A DNA stretch of 64,000 nucleotides from Lineus longissimus (GCF_910592395.1 NC_088324.1:11434953-11498952), one strand, 5' to 3'. Numbered from the stretch's first letter, positions 1 to 12,810 are shown. Notes: generated from the sequence alone by a model not told the origin. Numbers and translations are program-made.

Positions 1-289
1 CTTGATTTGCCAGGCAATCAATGCGTCCCAAGTTGTGCTCTGGCACCACAGCCAGACCATGTTCGTTTCGCATGTACACACTTTCTCTTGAATGCAACCA
101 TGGTCAAAGAGGCAAGGGCCAAATATGATCAGGACTGCCACGTATTATCATCTTGACCCTCCGTGTTTTGACATTGCTCAGCTTTTAGTCAACGCTTTGG
201 AGGCAGTGCCGCTAGCTGGAAGTTCAGTTTGCATATCATGAGCAGCAGAATCAACAGAACCTATATGCCAAAGAGCCAATTTGATTGCA

Positions 290-385
290 GGAACAACCTA
301 GTCATGGTATGAAGACAACAGTGTGATTACATGGCATCTGCTGCTGGAACAACCTGGTCTGCTTGCCATGAAGACAGCAGTGAGA
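290..385. repeat. Two-copy imperfect direct repeat, ~56-bp period
   Basis: Two units share the words ggaacaacct, gtc, atgaagaca and cagtg. One starts at 290, the other at 346. There is no coding potential. It is a local duplication too short to assign to a transposon. Confidence 0.6.
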
Positions 386-574
386 TGTTAACTTCTGACC
401 TTCTCCACGGTGGCATCTACTCACTGTGTTAGGAGATGGCTTGTGGCTGTGGCGGAATTGTTTTGACAGCTAAAACAAGACACCATTTCCATCTAATTCT
501 CTTTCTTTTGAAGCGAGGATAATCCCCCCAAAGACATCAAAACCAGTCAATCTACCAGTGTCAAATTTGCGCCA

Positions 575-655
575 GTGGCGCTGTCTCGCGGGAAGAAATA
601 GAACTGAAATCTTCGCTCAAAACTTTCAGTTCCATCTTTTACCGCTAGATAGCAC
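575..655 (+). mobile_element. 81-bp palindromic MITE-like element, copy A
   Basis: The element begins with GTGGCG and ends with TAGCAC. Its outer arms are imperfect inverted repeats, and an inner inverted repeat (GAACTGAAA / TTTCAGTTC) flanks the centre. A second copy of exactly the same length lies in opposite orientation at 12828-12908, with about 69 of 81 positions identical. Equal ends, equal length and inverted symmetry make it a defined element rather than chance similarity. No target-site duplication is clear. It is non-coding and non-autonomous. Confidence 0.75.
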
Positions 656-740
656 TACTAGTGCTTAAGCGAATTAGCAATGAAGTTGAGCATCCCTTGG
701 GGGTTCCTTATATATAGGCCTTAGATTTTATAGACTTGAT

Positions 741-758
741 GGGGGGGGGGGGGGGGGG
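741..758 (+). repeat. 18-base poly-G tract
   Basis: An uninterrupted run of 18 G on the plus strand. Three similar runs occur at 11467-11482, 19573-19588 and 53391-53404. Homopolymer length may be uncertain because of sequencing. Confidence 0.9.
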
Positions 759-1897
759 TTAATGTGCCTTTGCACTATACTTCAGCTTGTTATCAAAACA
801 CACATCCACCGTGCAAAAAAACGTTTTTGCCCCTTCTTTTAAAAAAGGAGGCGGTTAATTGTGACAATGGACTTGAAGTGGAAGCTGGGCTACCTCTCAA
901 ACAAGACAACAAGATCACCAAGCAATAAATAACAAGTTAATGGCAAGACATGTCAGCTGGTGCTGGATTTGGGTTGGTGGAAGACTTGTCAGTGTGCCTC
1001 CTTTGTAGCAGTGTTCCCAAAAAATCTTGACAGCTCGGAACAGATAACTGGTTTGACAATTTCTACTGTTCTGTGACTAGCGGTACTGTTTTTTGGCATC
1101 GTAGTAACCACACCACCACCCCAATGGCACAGTATTTCCGTTACTGCAAAATTTATATGTGGTCATGGCCGTGCACAACAGCATGCGGTTGGCGTGACAG
1201 CGGGGACATGTTCTTGTCCTTGGTGGTTGTGATCACTCCTGGCCGACTGTAAAACGACCAGGAGCTGTTGCGGCCGTCAATGACGGTACACATAATGTTG
1301 TCTTTTTGGTTGCACCGGTTCTTCGCTCTATTCACAGAATGGTATTTTGTATGGTTGAGAGAAACACAAGTTCAGCTCGTCTGTTTTGCTATAGTAAAGG
1401 GGCGTAGGGGCTTCAGTCTTCACTGACTTGTCTCTGTACAGATGCTCATAGCTACCAATTTAATACTAGGCCTACTCTACATCAGATGAAAGGGCATCAA
1501 TCACAGGTTGTGACATTGTGTGAGCCATTCAACCAGAGACCAATCAGGCCAAACTTCAGAGCAACTGTAGTTTAAATTTATAGATCTCCATGCACAACAA
1601 CAATACAGAGCATATTTTTCAGGTATTCTACTCCCAAAATGTGCCATGTATCTCCCGGATGCTCTCCAAGTAGATCCTTGAAATACTGCCCAGTTTTTCC
1701 ACACCTCTGACTGTAAATAATTTTTTTTGTCTATTCAAATCCTTTTGCAGCTCCTCCACTGAATCCTATAGTGTTATGCAATACCATAAAACAATCAAAA
1801 TGGCACAGTTGTACAATTTTTATTCGACAAACATAAACAATGAACAACTTTATAGATCACATACAGCACTGAAACTGCACAGTTGTAGGCCTAAACC

Positions 1898-4800
1898 TTT
1901 ATCAAGTAGGGTACCTGTAGGCTTAGGATTCCCAAAGATAATAATTATATTCATTCAAGCCTATTCCTTTTCTTTGGCTTGTGGCTCATCTGGTGGCACT
2001 TAATTGGCCCTTTAACGGAGTCTTGGCTCTTGGCTCTCAGGTTAGGGTATCCCGTGGATATTCCATTGTACAATCTTTACTCCAATAACCAGATTTACAA
2101 CTTTTCAAATCACATACTACAGAGCACAAACTACACAGTTATAGGTCAAAATGGGCCCGCTCATGGTCAAGTAGAATCACAGAAACTATCCTCAAATGAG
2201 CCATTGAATGCGACATGTAACAAGCAACACTTAAATTTACAAAGGATGTGAAAGAGTTAACCGTTTGATGGAATGCCACATAACTATCAGGTAATCTCCC
2301 TCTGAACTGGTGACAATCGGACTGGCCTGAAATTCTCATTATCGTCCACTCCTCAATAAAATCCAACTAAAATGGGGTCATTGTATACAGTGGTACTGTA
2401 TTACCCCGATGAGAAGCAAGTATGTCCCCCACTCTCAGCCAAGATATTTGTGCGTGCACCGGTTTGACTACGGGCTGAAGTTGACGATGTACTCCTGACG
2501 GAGCCATTGGGTTCTTCGCCCGCTCATTGACCGAGGCATGGTGACCTGGAGACAGTGACCGGGTTAGCACTAGCTGGTCGAAGGACATATTCTAAGGCGT
2601 CCATTTGCAACTTCTCATCTTTCAGGTGCTACCTATTCACGTGGACCAAGTCTTACCCAAATACCTCCCCTTACGTAGCGTGGGGTACCAACCCACCGCA
2701 GATCCAAGAGATGTGTGCGTGGTAACCAGATATCCTACACCACCCCCAGATCTCAGAACTGGTTGTGATGCTGCCCATTCGCAATAGGTTTAACCGCCGT
2801 CATGCCCCTTTGATTTTGCCATTCAACGCCACCATCGGGACACAGGCCTCAAATTGAGGGATGGGCAACAATGATTATTTCAGACCGATCAGAATGTCAC
2901 AAGCCCAGAGCGAAATCACCAGACAGTTATATGGAGTTACACCAAAAGGCTGACCTCTCACTTCATTTGTAAATAGGTGTTGGATATTTTTGTCACATTC
3001 AATGGACCCAGTCCAACAATCTCTGGAGGGACCTTCAGTGCGGCAAATTGCATAGGTTTTTAAAAGTGATAACAAAAAGGTCACTCCACTGAGCTAAGCT
3101 ACAGTAACTTATAAAATACCAGGTGTGGTTATTGGGACACCCTAATCTGAGAGCCAAAAGCCGCGAACACCGTTTTTTTACAGTGCACATATGCAGAGTA
3201 CCGGTAGGCCCTTAGTGATAGTGTATCACTACGCTATCTCATTGCTTGAATTGGCAAATTTCAATTAAGAATTCACAAATTTGAGCAATACGCCTTTTTA
3301 AAACAATTTTGATTGCACTATTTGCACATTAAGGCTACATGATACGGCAGGAATGACAAACATGTGTGAGTAAGCAGGGTGTGAAGTGCAGACTCAATGT
3401 ACACTGTACCCGCCGTATTGTATAGACGGCGTAAAAACAGTATGATACGACGTCATAAACGGTTACAAAATAAATCCATTTTTTATAAAGTAAGGTACCT
3501 GTAGGCTTAGGATTCCCAAAGATAATAATTATATCCATTCAAGCCTATTCCTTTTCTTTGGCTTGTGGCTCATCTGGTGGCACTTAATTGGCTCTTTAAC
3601 GGAGTCTTGGCTCTTGGCTCTCAGATTAGTGTATCCCGTGGATATTCCATTGTACAATCTTTACCCCAATAACCAGATTTACAACTTTTCAAATCACATA
3701 CTACAGAGCACAAACTACACAGTTATAGGTCAAAATGGGCCCGCTCATGGTCAAGTAGAATCACAGAAACTATCCTCAAATGAGCCATTGAATACGACAT
3801 GTAACAAGCAACACTTAAATTATCAAAGGATGTGAAAGAGTTAACCGTTTGATGGAATGCCACATAACTATCAGGTAATCTCCCTCTGAACTGGTGACAA
3901 TCGGACTGGCCTGAAATTCTCATTATCGTCCACTCCTCAATAAAAATCCAAATAAAATGGGGTCATTGTATACAGTGGTACTGTATTACCCCGATGAGAA
4001 GCAAGTATGTCCCCCACTCTCAGCCAAGATATTTGTGCGTGCACCGGTTTGACTACGGGCTGAAGTTGACGATGTACTCCTGACGGAGCCATTGGGTTCT
4101 TCGCCCGCTCATTGACCGAGGCATGGTGACCTGGAGACAGTGACCGGGTTAGCACTGGCTGGTCGAAGGACATATTCACAGGGCGTCCATTCGCAACTTC
4201 TCATCTTTCAGGTACTACCCATTCACGTGGACCAAGTCTTACCCAGCAACCTCCCCCTACGTAGCGTGGGGTACCAACCCACCGCAGATTCAGGAGATGT
4301 GTGCAATGGTAACCAGATATCCTACACCACACCAGATCTCAGAACTGGTAATGATGCTGCCCATTCGCAACAGGTTTAACCGCCGTCATGCCCCTTTGAT
4401 TTTGCCATTCAACGCCACCATCGGGACACAGGCCTCAAATTGAGGGATGGGCGGTAATGATTATTTCAGACCGATCAGAATGTCACAAGCCCAGAGCGAA
4501 ATCACCAGACAGTTATATGGAGTTACACCAAAAGGCTGACCCCTCACTTCATTTGTAAATAGGTGTTGGATATTTTTGTCACATTCAATGGACCCAGTCC
4601 AACAATCTCTGGAGGGACCTTCAGTGCGGCAAATCGCATAGGTTTTTAAAAGTGATAACAAAAGGTCACTCCACTGAGCTAAGCTGCAGTTACTTATAAA
4701 ATACCAGGTGTGGTTATTGGGACACCCTAATCTGAGAGCCAAGAGCCGCGAGCACCATTTTTTTACAGTACAGATATGCAGAGTACCGGTAGGCCCTAGT

Positions 4801-6280
4801 GATAGTGTATCACTACACTATCTCATTGCTTGAATTGGCAAATTTCAATTAAGAATTCACAAATTTGCGCAATATGCCTTTTTAAAACAATTTTGATTGC
4901 ACTATTTGCACAAGGCTACATGATACGGCAGGAATGACAAACACGTGTGAGTAAGCAGGGTGTGAAGTGCTGACTCAATGTACACTGTACCCGCCGTATT
5001 GTATAGACGGCGTAACAACAGTATGATAAAAAATCTTGGCATGGTAGACTGTTAACAATACCGCTATCCAGCCGGCGATGTCTTACGACGTCATAAACGG
5101 TTACAAAATAAATCCATTTTTTATCAAGTAGGGTACCTGTACGCTAGATAATAATTATATTCATTCAAGCCTATTCCTTTTCTTTGGCTTTTGGCTCATC
5201 TGGTGGCACTTAATTGGCTCTTTAACGGAGTCTTGGCTCTTGGCTCTCAGATTAGGGTATCCCGTGGATATTCCATTGTACAATCTTTACTCCAATAACC
5301 AGATTTACAACTTTTCAAATCACATACTACTACAGAGCACAAACTACACAGTTATAGGCCAAAATGGGCCTGCTCATGGTCAAGTAGAATCACCGAAGCT
5401 ATCCTCAAATGAGCCATTGAATGCGACATGTAACAAGCAACACTAATTTACAAAGGATGTGAAAGAGTTAACCGTTTGACGGAATGCCACATAACTATCA
5501 GGTAATCTCCCTCTGAGCTGGTGACAATCGGACTGGCCTGAAATTCTCATTATCGCCCACTCCTCAATAAAAATCCAAATAAAATGGGGTCGTTGTATAC
5601 AGTTGTACTGTATTACCCCGATGAGAAGCAATTTCAAGTATGTCCCCCACTCTCAACCAAGATATTTGTGCGTGCCGGTTTGACTACGGGCTGAAGTTGA
5701 CGATGTACTCCTGACGGAGCCATTGGGTTCTTCGCCCGCTCATTGACCGAGGCATGGTGACCTGGAGACAGTGACCGGGTTAGCACTGGCTGGTCGAAGG
5801 ACATATTCACAGGGCGTCCATTCGCAACTTCTCATCTTTCAGGTACTACCCATTCACGTGGACCAAGTCTTACCCAGCAACCTCCCCCTACGTAGCGTGG
5901 GGTACCAACCCACCGCAGATTCAGGAGATGTGTGCAATGGTAACCAGATATCCTACACCACACCAGATCTCAGAAATGGTAATGATGCTGCCCATTCGCA
6001 ACAGGTTTAACCGCCGTCATGCCCCTTTGATTTTGCCATTCAACGCCACCATCGGGACACAGGCCTCAAATTGAGGGATGGGCGGTAATGATTATTTCAG
6101 ACCGATCAGAATGTCACAAGCCCAGAGCGAAATCACCAGACAGTTATATGGAGTTACACCAAAAGGCTGACCCCTCACTTCATTTGTAAATAGGTGTTGG
6201 ATATTTTTGTCACATTCAATGGACCCAGTCCAACAATCTCTGGAGGGACCTTCAGTGCGGCAAATCGCATAGGTTTTTAA
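1898..6280. repeat. Tandem array of a ~1.6-kb unit, three copies (third truncated)
   Basis: The marker GGTACCTGTA recurs at 1910, 3494 and 5132, giving periods of 1584 and 1638 bp. Unit 1 is about 1898-3481, unit 2 about 3482-5119, and unit 3 about 5120-6280. Unit 3 stops abruptly within the sequence and passes into another minisatellite. Copies differ by scattered substitutions and small indels. Unit 2 has a ~59-bp insertion near 5026-5085 that unit 1 lacks. The unit has no terminal inverted repeats, polymerase motifs or long open frame, so it looks like a low-copy satellite or segmental duplication. The only frame preserved in all three copies is a ~60-codon minus-strand one, treated in the findings. 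Confidence 0.92.
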
Positions 6281-6835
6281 CCTGAACATTGCCACTGCTT
6301 TAGGAGTGTAGCAACAATATTGCTTCAAAGCAAGAAATAAATCTGCACATATTTACTGGTATGCAGATATGCCAGCAAGGCATCAAAACCTTCGTAAGCG
6401 CTTTATGAGCAACTAATTTATAAAATTACAAACAGGATTTATCTTACAACTGTACTGCTCCAAAGAAAGAGCCAAGTCTGCACATAACTACTGGTATGCA
6501 GATATGTCAGTGAGGCAGACAAGACCTGAACACTGCCACTGCTTCACAAGTGTAGCACTGATATTGCTTCAAAGCAAAACTCAAGTCGGCATATAATTAC
6601 TGGTATGCAGATTTGCCCGCGAGGCAGAAAAGACCTGAAGACAGCCACTGCTTTAGGAGTGTAGCAACGATATTGCTTCAAAGCAAAAATGATGTTTGCA
6701 CATAATTACTGGTATGCAAATGTGCCTGTTCGACAAAAAGACCCTGAACACTGCTACTGCTTCACAAGTGTAGCACTGATATAGCTTCAAAGCAAAGCTT
6801 AAGTCTGCATATAATTACTGGTATTTTGATGTCTT
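6281..6835. repeat. ~110-bp minisatellite, about five degenerate units
   Basis: The words ccactgctt, gcttcaaagca and attactggtatgca recur in fixed order with roughly 110-bp spacing. Units start near 6281, 6400, 6525, 6633 and 6743. The array abuts the broken end of the third 1.6-kb unit, so the junction at 6280 is a recombination or insertion point. Confidence 0.85.
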
Positions 6836-9800
6836 ATTCCGCCAATTAAGTCACACAGTTTTAGAAACAGCACTAAGAAGTTATTTGGGCAGATCAGGCA
6901 GGACTTCCAGCAGACCTGAGTGCTTCCTCATTCTGCTGATCTAGTAGTCTCCACCATAATTTTCACCTTTTTGGGTGTTGGCACTGTATACAGATTGTTG
7001 CCCGATCACTAGGCATCATTTTAAACTGTATACCGGTATCTACAGTGGAGTGAATTTGTCATTAAACAAACTCCCGTATAACTCCATGTCCATGAGGCAG
7101 ACAGGTATTTTTGGTGTGATACAGTTCTTCACGGTATTCTCCATGTTCACAAAGTCCCGTGCGTTCTGTACCATCTGAGGACGCATCTGTTCAACCAAAG
7201 CTGAAATAATGATAATGACTGAATGTGAGTAAAAGAAAAAGGTACATGCATGACTATTAAGCAAGTGATTTTCAATGATCTCCTCTTGCACTAATTTCAC
7301 TGTGGTGATTCCCACGGCCATGTTTGACCCAGGCACGCTGTAAAGCCAATGAGTCTTTACGCGATTGATGATTGAGCCTCTCTTGATCAGGGACAGTGAT
7401 ATCAATCCCAAATGACCAGTCTTGTCAATACCGCTCTTCTAACCATTCTGAACCTTTTATATAATGAATACCGAGAGCCACGAAAAGATGACAATGAAAT
7501 CGCCCTTCATGAACAATTGTGCACAATGCAAGATGATGTGTAATGATGTCATCAATAGTTCTGGGCAAGGACAGGAATTGCCTCCACACCATCCTTAAAT
7601 TCTATTGTTTTCCATTGCCCAACTAAGAAACTGTGGATACCCTTGATCATACACTACCCACAGATGAAGGTGTCTTTTCCAGTCAGAATGGAAGGGGTCC
7701 TATCGTGTTCAGCCGATCCAAATGAAAAGAAGACATAGAAATTTGAACTCTGTTCATTTGATCCTTGTCCATAACCGAGCTTGTTTACGAGAGATGTCAT
7801 GGTGCACTAGCTTCAATTACTGGTGGTGCTGAAAATGACAATAGTTCTTTTATAACTTTTGATTTTGATAACTTCTTCTACAAAGACAGAGTTTTTAGAA
7901 ACAGCTCCAAGATCAGAGGGGAATTCCAGCCCATGTCCTCCTCAAAAAGTATATATTTTTACCATACTTTTGACTAGTTTGGGTTGGGGCAGCCCCATAT
8001 CTAATGCGACTGCAGCTCCGCCGCCCCATTCTGTTTCAAACCTTGGATCTGGACAACTTCACCGCAGCCAAATGACTTCTTATTTTTTTTAAACATTGTG
8101 CAACTTGGCACAACCTCAAGTTTTTTACTGCAAGGACGTCCTGACTGCAGCCAAATTCCTTTTAATCTTCTTAAACAAACATACGTTGACAAGTCTTCTT
8201 CCTAAACAACTGTCTCTGTCTGACCTGCGAGTGCTATGATCTGCATCACTGTCTCGAACTGGCTCATTTCACAGGCAAAAGGCACAATTTCCAAATGCCC
8301 GCTTACAGTAGAGTGTACCTGTTACAAAACAACTAACAAGCTCATTCTTGCAAAGACGGCAAATTCGGCACTCAATATTCAGCGCCCTCAATCATGTATA
8401 TGTTGGGCACCTCGTCAGTGGATATTTTAAAATCATCCAGCTCATGACTCGGTTATTTTACGGTGTAGACTCTCACTTGGGCAGCTTCTGTGACAATTCC
8501 AGTTCATATTTAAACTTGAAACTTTGAAAGCTTACCAGTACATGAAAAAAGCCTCCAATGTCTTCCTTGGTGCGATTTCAGCTCTCGTTCACAGCCCGTG
8601 TTTCAGATGGGAGGTTTCGAAGTGCATCCTTGCTAAGTGGTGTTGTTTTCATGCCTGTGTTATCCCTGTCCTCGACCGATCTTGAAACCATGCTGAAATT
8701 AAATTAGAACTATCATAAATCTGTAGGCCTCTGAGGTACCCAAAAAGTTATCGCTAACTTTGACATCCTGATCACATTCATCCTTTCATTGAGTGGCTGC
8801 TCTCGCTCCTCTCTTAGCATCAAGTTGCCATAGCAGAGGCAGCTACCTTGTAGATATGTGGTAAGGCATCCTGTCATTATCCTCACTCTCGGCCTATTGT
8901 GATGTTGTCAATGCCTGTAAATGCAATGTGATGTCAATTTTTGGTTGTCCTTAAATTGGCCAATTGTAAATATCTGTTCCTGTGCAGGCAAGCCATCACT
9001 GTCACAAGTCCAATTACTGGCATCTGTTTCAGCAGCTCTCACTTCGCCTAAGATCACTGGCAAGGAATGATTTCATGCTGTATATTTACAGCAGAGTGAA
9101 TTTGTGAAAATAATTTCATGTCTAGCTAGGAGGCACACAAATCACCACCCTTTTTCGACAGTTTGTCAGTGGATATTTAGCCATGCTACCAAACTTAGCT
9201 TTGTCTTTCCTGCTGTAATATGTTGCCAGGGTCTCTCTTGGACAGCCTTGGTGTTACCATTGCTCCTGATATCAGACAGGCTGAAAAAAGAACTCGAACC
9301 AATGAATTGTCATGCATGTAATTTGTAGGCTTTTACCGCCCACAAGATTCTTTGACAACGTTTTGAAGCTAAATCCTTTTACCTACCAATTCTCAATATC
9401 TTATCATAACAAGGTAGCGTAGCTCAGGTAGATGCCCAACTTCCCCAATGCAGCAATATGTGTAATCACCTCTGGTTCAAGATCCTCCTCCGTCCTCATC
9501 GTCATTAACTGGCCTTTTCAGATACTGTAGTAAACATGGTAAAGTTCAAATTGACCAACTGGACTCTACTCGTGCCAAAGGGTGAGGCACCCCAGGATAC
9601 AAGATCTTATTTCGGGAAGTTTTCAAGAATAAGAAACCAGGATTCCTAGGCTCACCTCTCAAACTAGCATTGCCAGCTTTGTTCTCCAAACGTGATGCGC
9701 TTGTAGAAATCTGCAGTCAGAATGTTGGTAGATATATCTACTGTCCTCACTCTTTAGATCACACATTTGTCCCTCCAGTGCTGATCTTGGTTGGAACCCC

Positions 9801-11176
9801 ATTACTGCCCCAGTTGTGCTGTTCTCACTCTCAAACATTATGTGCCCCTCTGGTCGTCTTTACATGGCTCATGGTTTACAACTTTGCCTGAAAAATTAGT
9901 ACATTTCTCATTAAAAAAACCTGCTGAATTTGGTACCATCGTAAGTTGTCAATCAAGACACATTTACAAAACTGAACTAGATGCTAAGCTAGCATGCTTT
10001 CCGACATCATTTTAAACACTGCATTGAAGTGTAGTTGGTCAGCTGCTCGTCTCATCTTAGCTCTTCCAAGTTTGTCAGGAATTCTGTAATCTATTTGCAG
10101 TCAGAGCTCAGACTCTTTAAATCATTGTGTTTGTAACCTGACCTATTCAAAGGCACCATACCAACAGCAACGGTTACCACAGCATGAAATGCATCAATCA
10201 ACAGTGTCTTGGATAACACAAACAATTTAGAAAGCAAATAAATTCAAATGAAACTAATCTCTCACAAAATCCTTGTGTCCCAAGTTATGGAAATAATCTG
10301 ACTGGGAAAATTAACCTGAAAATCACAGCAGTTCCAGTCTGATCAAAAGAGCGACTACATGACAAGTGCTATTGAAGCATGTCATATAAAGGACTGACAG
10401 CTGAGGTTTCCTCTGCGGATTCTTCAGTTTCCTCTTGCATTGCATCACAAATTGCAAGGTTTGAAGAGCAAAGAATGTCTTCATTGACGCTATAAAGCTA
10501 TCAACTCGATATTTCAAATTTTCAGGACTTGGAACTTCCTTTCATATCTTCTTCAATCAGGTGAAGGCATAAATGTTGATCAGGAAGTTGAATAAGATAT
10601 CAACGAAAACCTATATATGAAACAATAATTACCCTGTACCAGAAAAGGCTCTAGCCGTCCATTCCCCTGACAGTAATGTCCACTCTTTGCGCCTTGGTGC
10701 CACCATCCTTAAGGCAAGTCTTTGTTTTCAGCCCTACTCTTGCATGTCCGGGACCAGTTTGCAATCATGATCCTGCAGAAAAAGATGAAATTATTCTTAA
10801 CTGCCAGGCTAACCTTGGATCCGCAGGAGATAGACATCCAGGACAGTAACATTTGGAAAAGCTTCCAAAGTTGAGACCCAGATTGTGACTAATAAAAAGT
10901 TAGCAACTCCTGAAACATCTTACATGCTCAAGATTGTGACTCGCGAGACATTTTCATGGTAGGACCTGACTGAGAAGGTCTTTTCACTTGAGCGGAACTG
11001 CGACTGAAAGAGGAAGACTGCCCTGAAGCAGACACTACAGGGCAAAAGGAATCCTGGCTGTGCAAGGACCACATGTGGAAGAAGGATAACCGCCAAGTTG
11101 AGAAAGATTGGCCTTTCTTATGGTTGGGAAGTACCAAAAGAAATGGAGAGATGCATTGTGGCCTTACATCCCAAAT
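6836..11176. other. Gene-free stretch, AT-rich, with one possible SINE remnant
   Basis: Short frames up to 123 codons occur on both strands but show no recognisable motifs, no flanking splice pattern and no similarity to known families. Apart from a possible tRNA-like segment near 9413-9490, I see nothing that can be named. It may contain regulatory DNA or decayed repeats. Confidence 0.5.
9413..9490 (+). mobile_element. Possible tRNA-derived SINE head
   Basis: TAGCTCAGG at 9420-9428 resembles a polymerase III A box, and GGTTCAAGATCC at 9474-9485 resembles a B box. Their spacing is about ten bases longer than in a standard tRNA gene and no good acceptor stem is visible, so this would be a decayed SINE head, not a tRNA gene. 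It is weaker than the example at 23225-23327. Confidence 0.3.
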
Positions 11177-11284
11177 GGATGAGGAACGAAGGCTGGAATC
11201 TAGCATCCCAGCAGTCAAAGCGGTACCTTGGGATGAGGAACGAAGGCTGGGATCTAGCATCCCAGCAGTCAAAGGGGTACCTTT
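11177..11284. repeat. Two-copy 54-bp tandem repeat
   Basis: Two units beginning GGATGAGGAACGAAGG at 11177 and 11231 follow each other head to tail with only a few differences. It is non-coding as far as I can tell. Confidence 0.85.
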
Positions 11285-11466
11285 TATAATTCTCCTTGTA
11301 AGGGGTATTTTCTCATGACTCGACTCGCACAGAGGTACAAAAAGCTAAAAAGGCCATGGGAAGGGGGGTAAAAATTCATGGTCATTCCCTGAGACTAGAG
11401 GGGTGTTTTAAAGGAACAAGCGTAGTCATACTGTATACAACCTGTGATGATCTATAATTGTGAGGT

Positions 11467-11482
11467 GGGGGGGGGGGGGGGG
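11467..11482 (+). repeat. 16-base poly-G tract
   Basis: An uninterrupted G run on the plus strand in intergenic DNA. Confidence 0.9.
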
Positions 11483-11859
11483 CATGAAGGAAGTGGGTCT
11501 AGCATAAATATTTTGCAATTACCAAATTCTGGTCATGCACCGCGTCTTATATAAATATTTGGAAAGCAGCAAAGAAAATCCACGCCCAATGCACGCACGT
11601 GGTCACAGCGCCATTGTCACAGCACATGGCCCACACGCATGCGCAATGACCACTGAAACATTGTGTTCCATTTTCACCAACATTCTTTTTTTAGCACGTT
11701 TTTCACGGGGTTTTTCACCAGAAAAAACGCTCAAACGATTGATAAAGTCCATTTTACCAGAAGTAAAAATACATAAAGAGCATAGATATTTGGCTCATAT
11801 AACTTGATCAGGATGCTGGAATATCAAATTGACATTTTTTGGAGGAGACGAGCGCACAC

Positions 11860-12150
11860 TTGACCAAAAATGTCGGCGCCATTACAATGTTTCGCGCACC
11901 TCCACAAAAATCACGAAATAATGAAGCCAAGGTGAAAAATACGACATACAATCGATGCATTGGTGAGCTAGGATATCTGAGCTATAAACTTACCGCCAAA
12001 ATATGTCTTTAATCGAGAAGAGAAATGTAAAAATCGACGGTTTTAGCGGAGAAGTTTTCAAGTTCCCGCCTGCATGGTCTGGTTGAATTCACCACGTGCG
12101 GCAGACGATTATGAGACATCTGCGCATGCGCATTACGTCATCTCCGGCCG
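11860..12150 (+). repeat. Diverged direct repeat, copy 1 (partner 12636-12810)
   Basis: The words AAAAATGTCGGCGCCATT, GCGCACCTCCA, CACGAAATA, CACCACGTGC, CAGACGATT and ACGTCATC occur here and again in the same order at 12639-12805. Spacing between words differs by about 100 bases, so the copies have diverged by indels. It is a repeated, CpG-containing, non-coding module. Confidence 0.75.
12115..12145. promoter_or_regulatory. NRF1-like palindrome next to a CRE-like site
   Basis: TGCGCATGCGCA (12120-12131) matches the NRF1 palindrome, and TTACGTCA follows at 12132-12139 as a CRE/ATF half-palindrome. Such pairs are typical of CpG promoters of broadly expressed genes. No gene start is visible beside it, so the role is unproven. 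Confidence 0.35.
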
Positions 12151-12635
12151 CCTTTTTTTGACTCAGGTGGCGTGACACAGTGCGGAGGGCGGCGTCAAAT
12201 ATGCCCCGGGCAACCGACACGTGGTAGTCTTTCAGTTCCTGCTAGGGCCTAATCATACCAACATAGGCACCATAACAACCGGCAGAAGCCAAATGCATCT
12301 AGTTTCTTTATTTGATGTGAAAACATGGGTCATATCGGTTATTTTTTCGCTCTATGGCCTAGAATTTGGACGAGCATAATTGACACTCGCACAACTACGC
12401 CCAACCTCGCGTGGCAGATGGAAGGTATGTTACATATTGAGGTCAAACTGGGGACTCGGACCCGCTTCAAATGGAACAAATTCTAGGCTCATAAAATCGC
12501 CAAAGATCCTCTGCGCATGGAAACTAAGCCAGGGCGTCAAAGTAAATAAAATTTGGAACAGGTTGGACCCATTCATGAACATGGAAACAGCCTGCGTCTA
12601 AAGAACAACATTTCTCTTTTAACCTGTTGAGCGTC

Positions 12636-12810
12636 CACTTGCCAAAAATGTCGGCGCCATTGACCATTGCGCACCTCCAGAAAAATTACACGAAATATGG
12701 CATCAAAATTGATCTATGGGTGAGCTATGACATTTAAGCAAAGAAATTTTGAAGCCCGCGCCTCGTGAATACACCACGTGCAGACGATTGCGCGAAGACG
12801 TCATCCTCGG
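12636..12810 (+). repeat. Diverged direct repeat, copy 2
   Basis: The second, shorter copy of the module at 11860-12150. It keeps the CACCACGTGCAGACGATT word and the CRE-like GACGTCATC. The 81-bp palindrome lies immediately behind it. Confidence 0.75.

Larger units (their letters stand above)
1..1897. other. Gene-free flank with a short duplication, an 81-bp palindrome and a poly-G tract
   Basis: No open frame here looks like a known protein. The stretch holds a two-copy ~56-bp duplication (290-385), an 81-bp palindromic element (575-655) and an 18-base G run (741-758), listed separately. The piece at 1811-1893 is a diverged copy of a part of the following tandem unit (2071-2150): both share the words acacagtt-like and atcacata-like in the same order, so the array once extended further left or was internally duplicated. 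Confidence 0.6.

Noticed and set aside
1979-2251. 90-codon plus-strand frame repeated in the 1.6-kb units
   Set aside because: Differences between copies are mostly amino-acid changing and the third copy is truncated, so it does not behave as coding.
6281-6835. CRISPR array
   Set aside because: Units are ~110 bp, degenerate and head-to-tail without unique spacers, and the genome is animal.
7040-7411. 123-codon minus-strand frame
   Set aside because: No recognisable domain, no splice context, and composition like the surrounding AT-rich DNA.
9413-9490. A functional tRNA gene
   Set aside because: A- and B-box words exist, but spacing is too long and no acceptor stem pairs; at most a SINE remnant.
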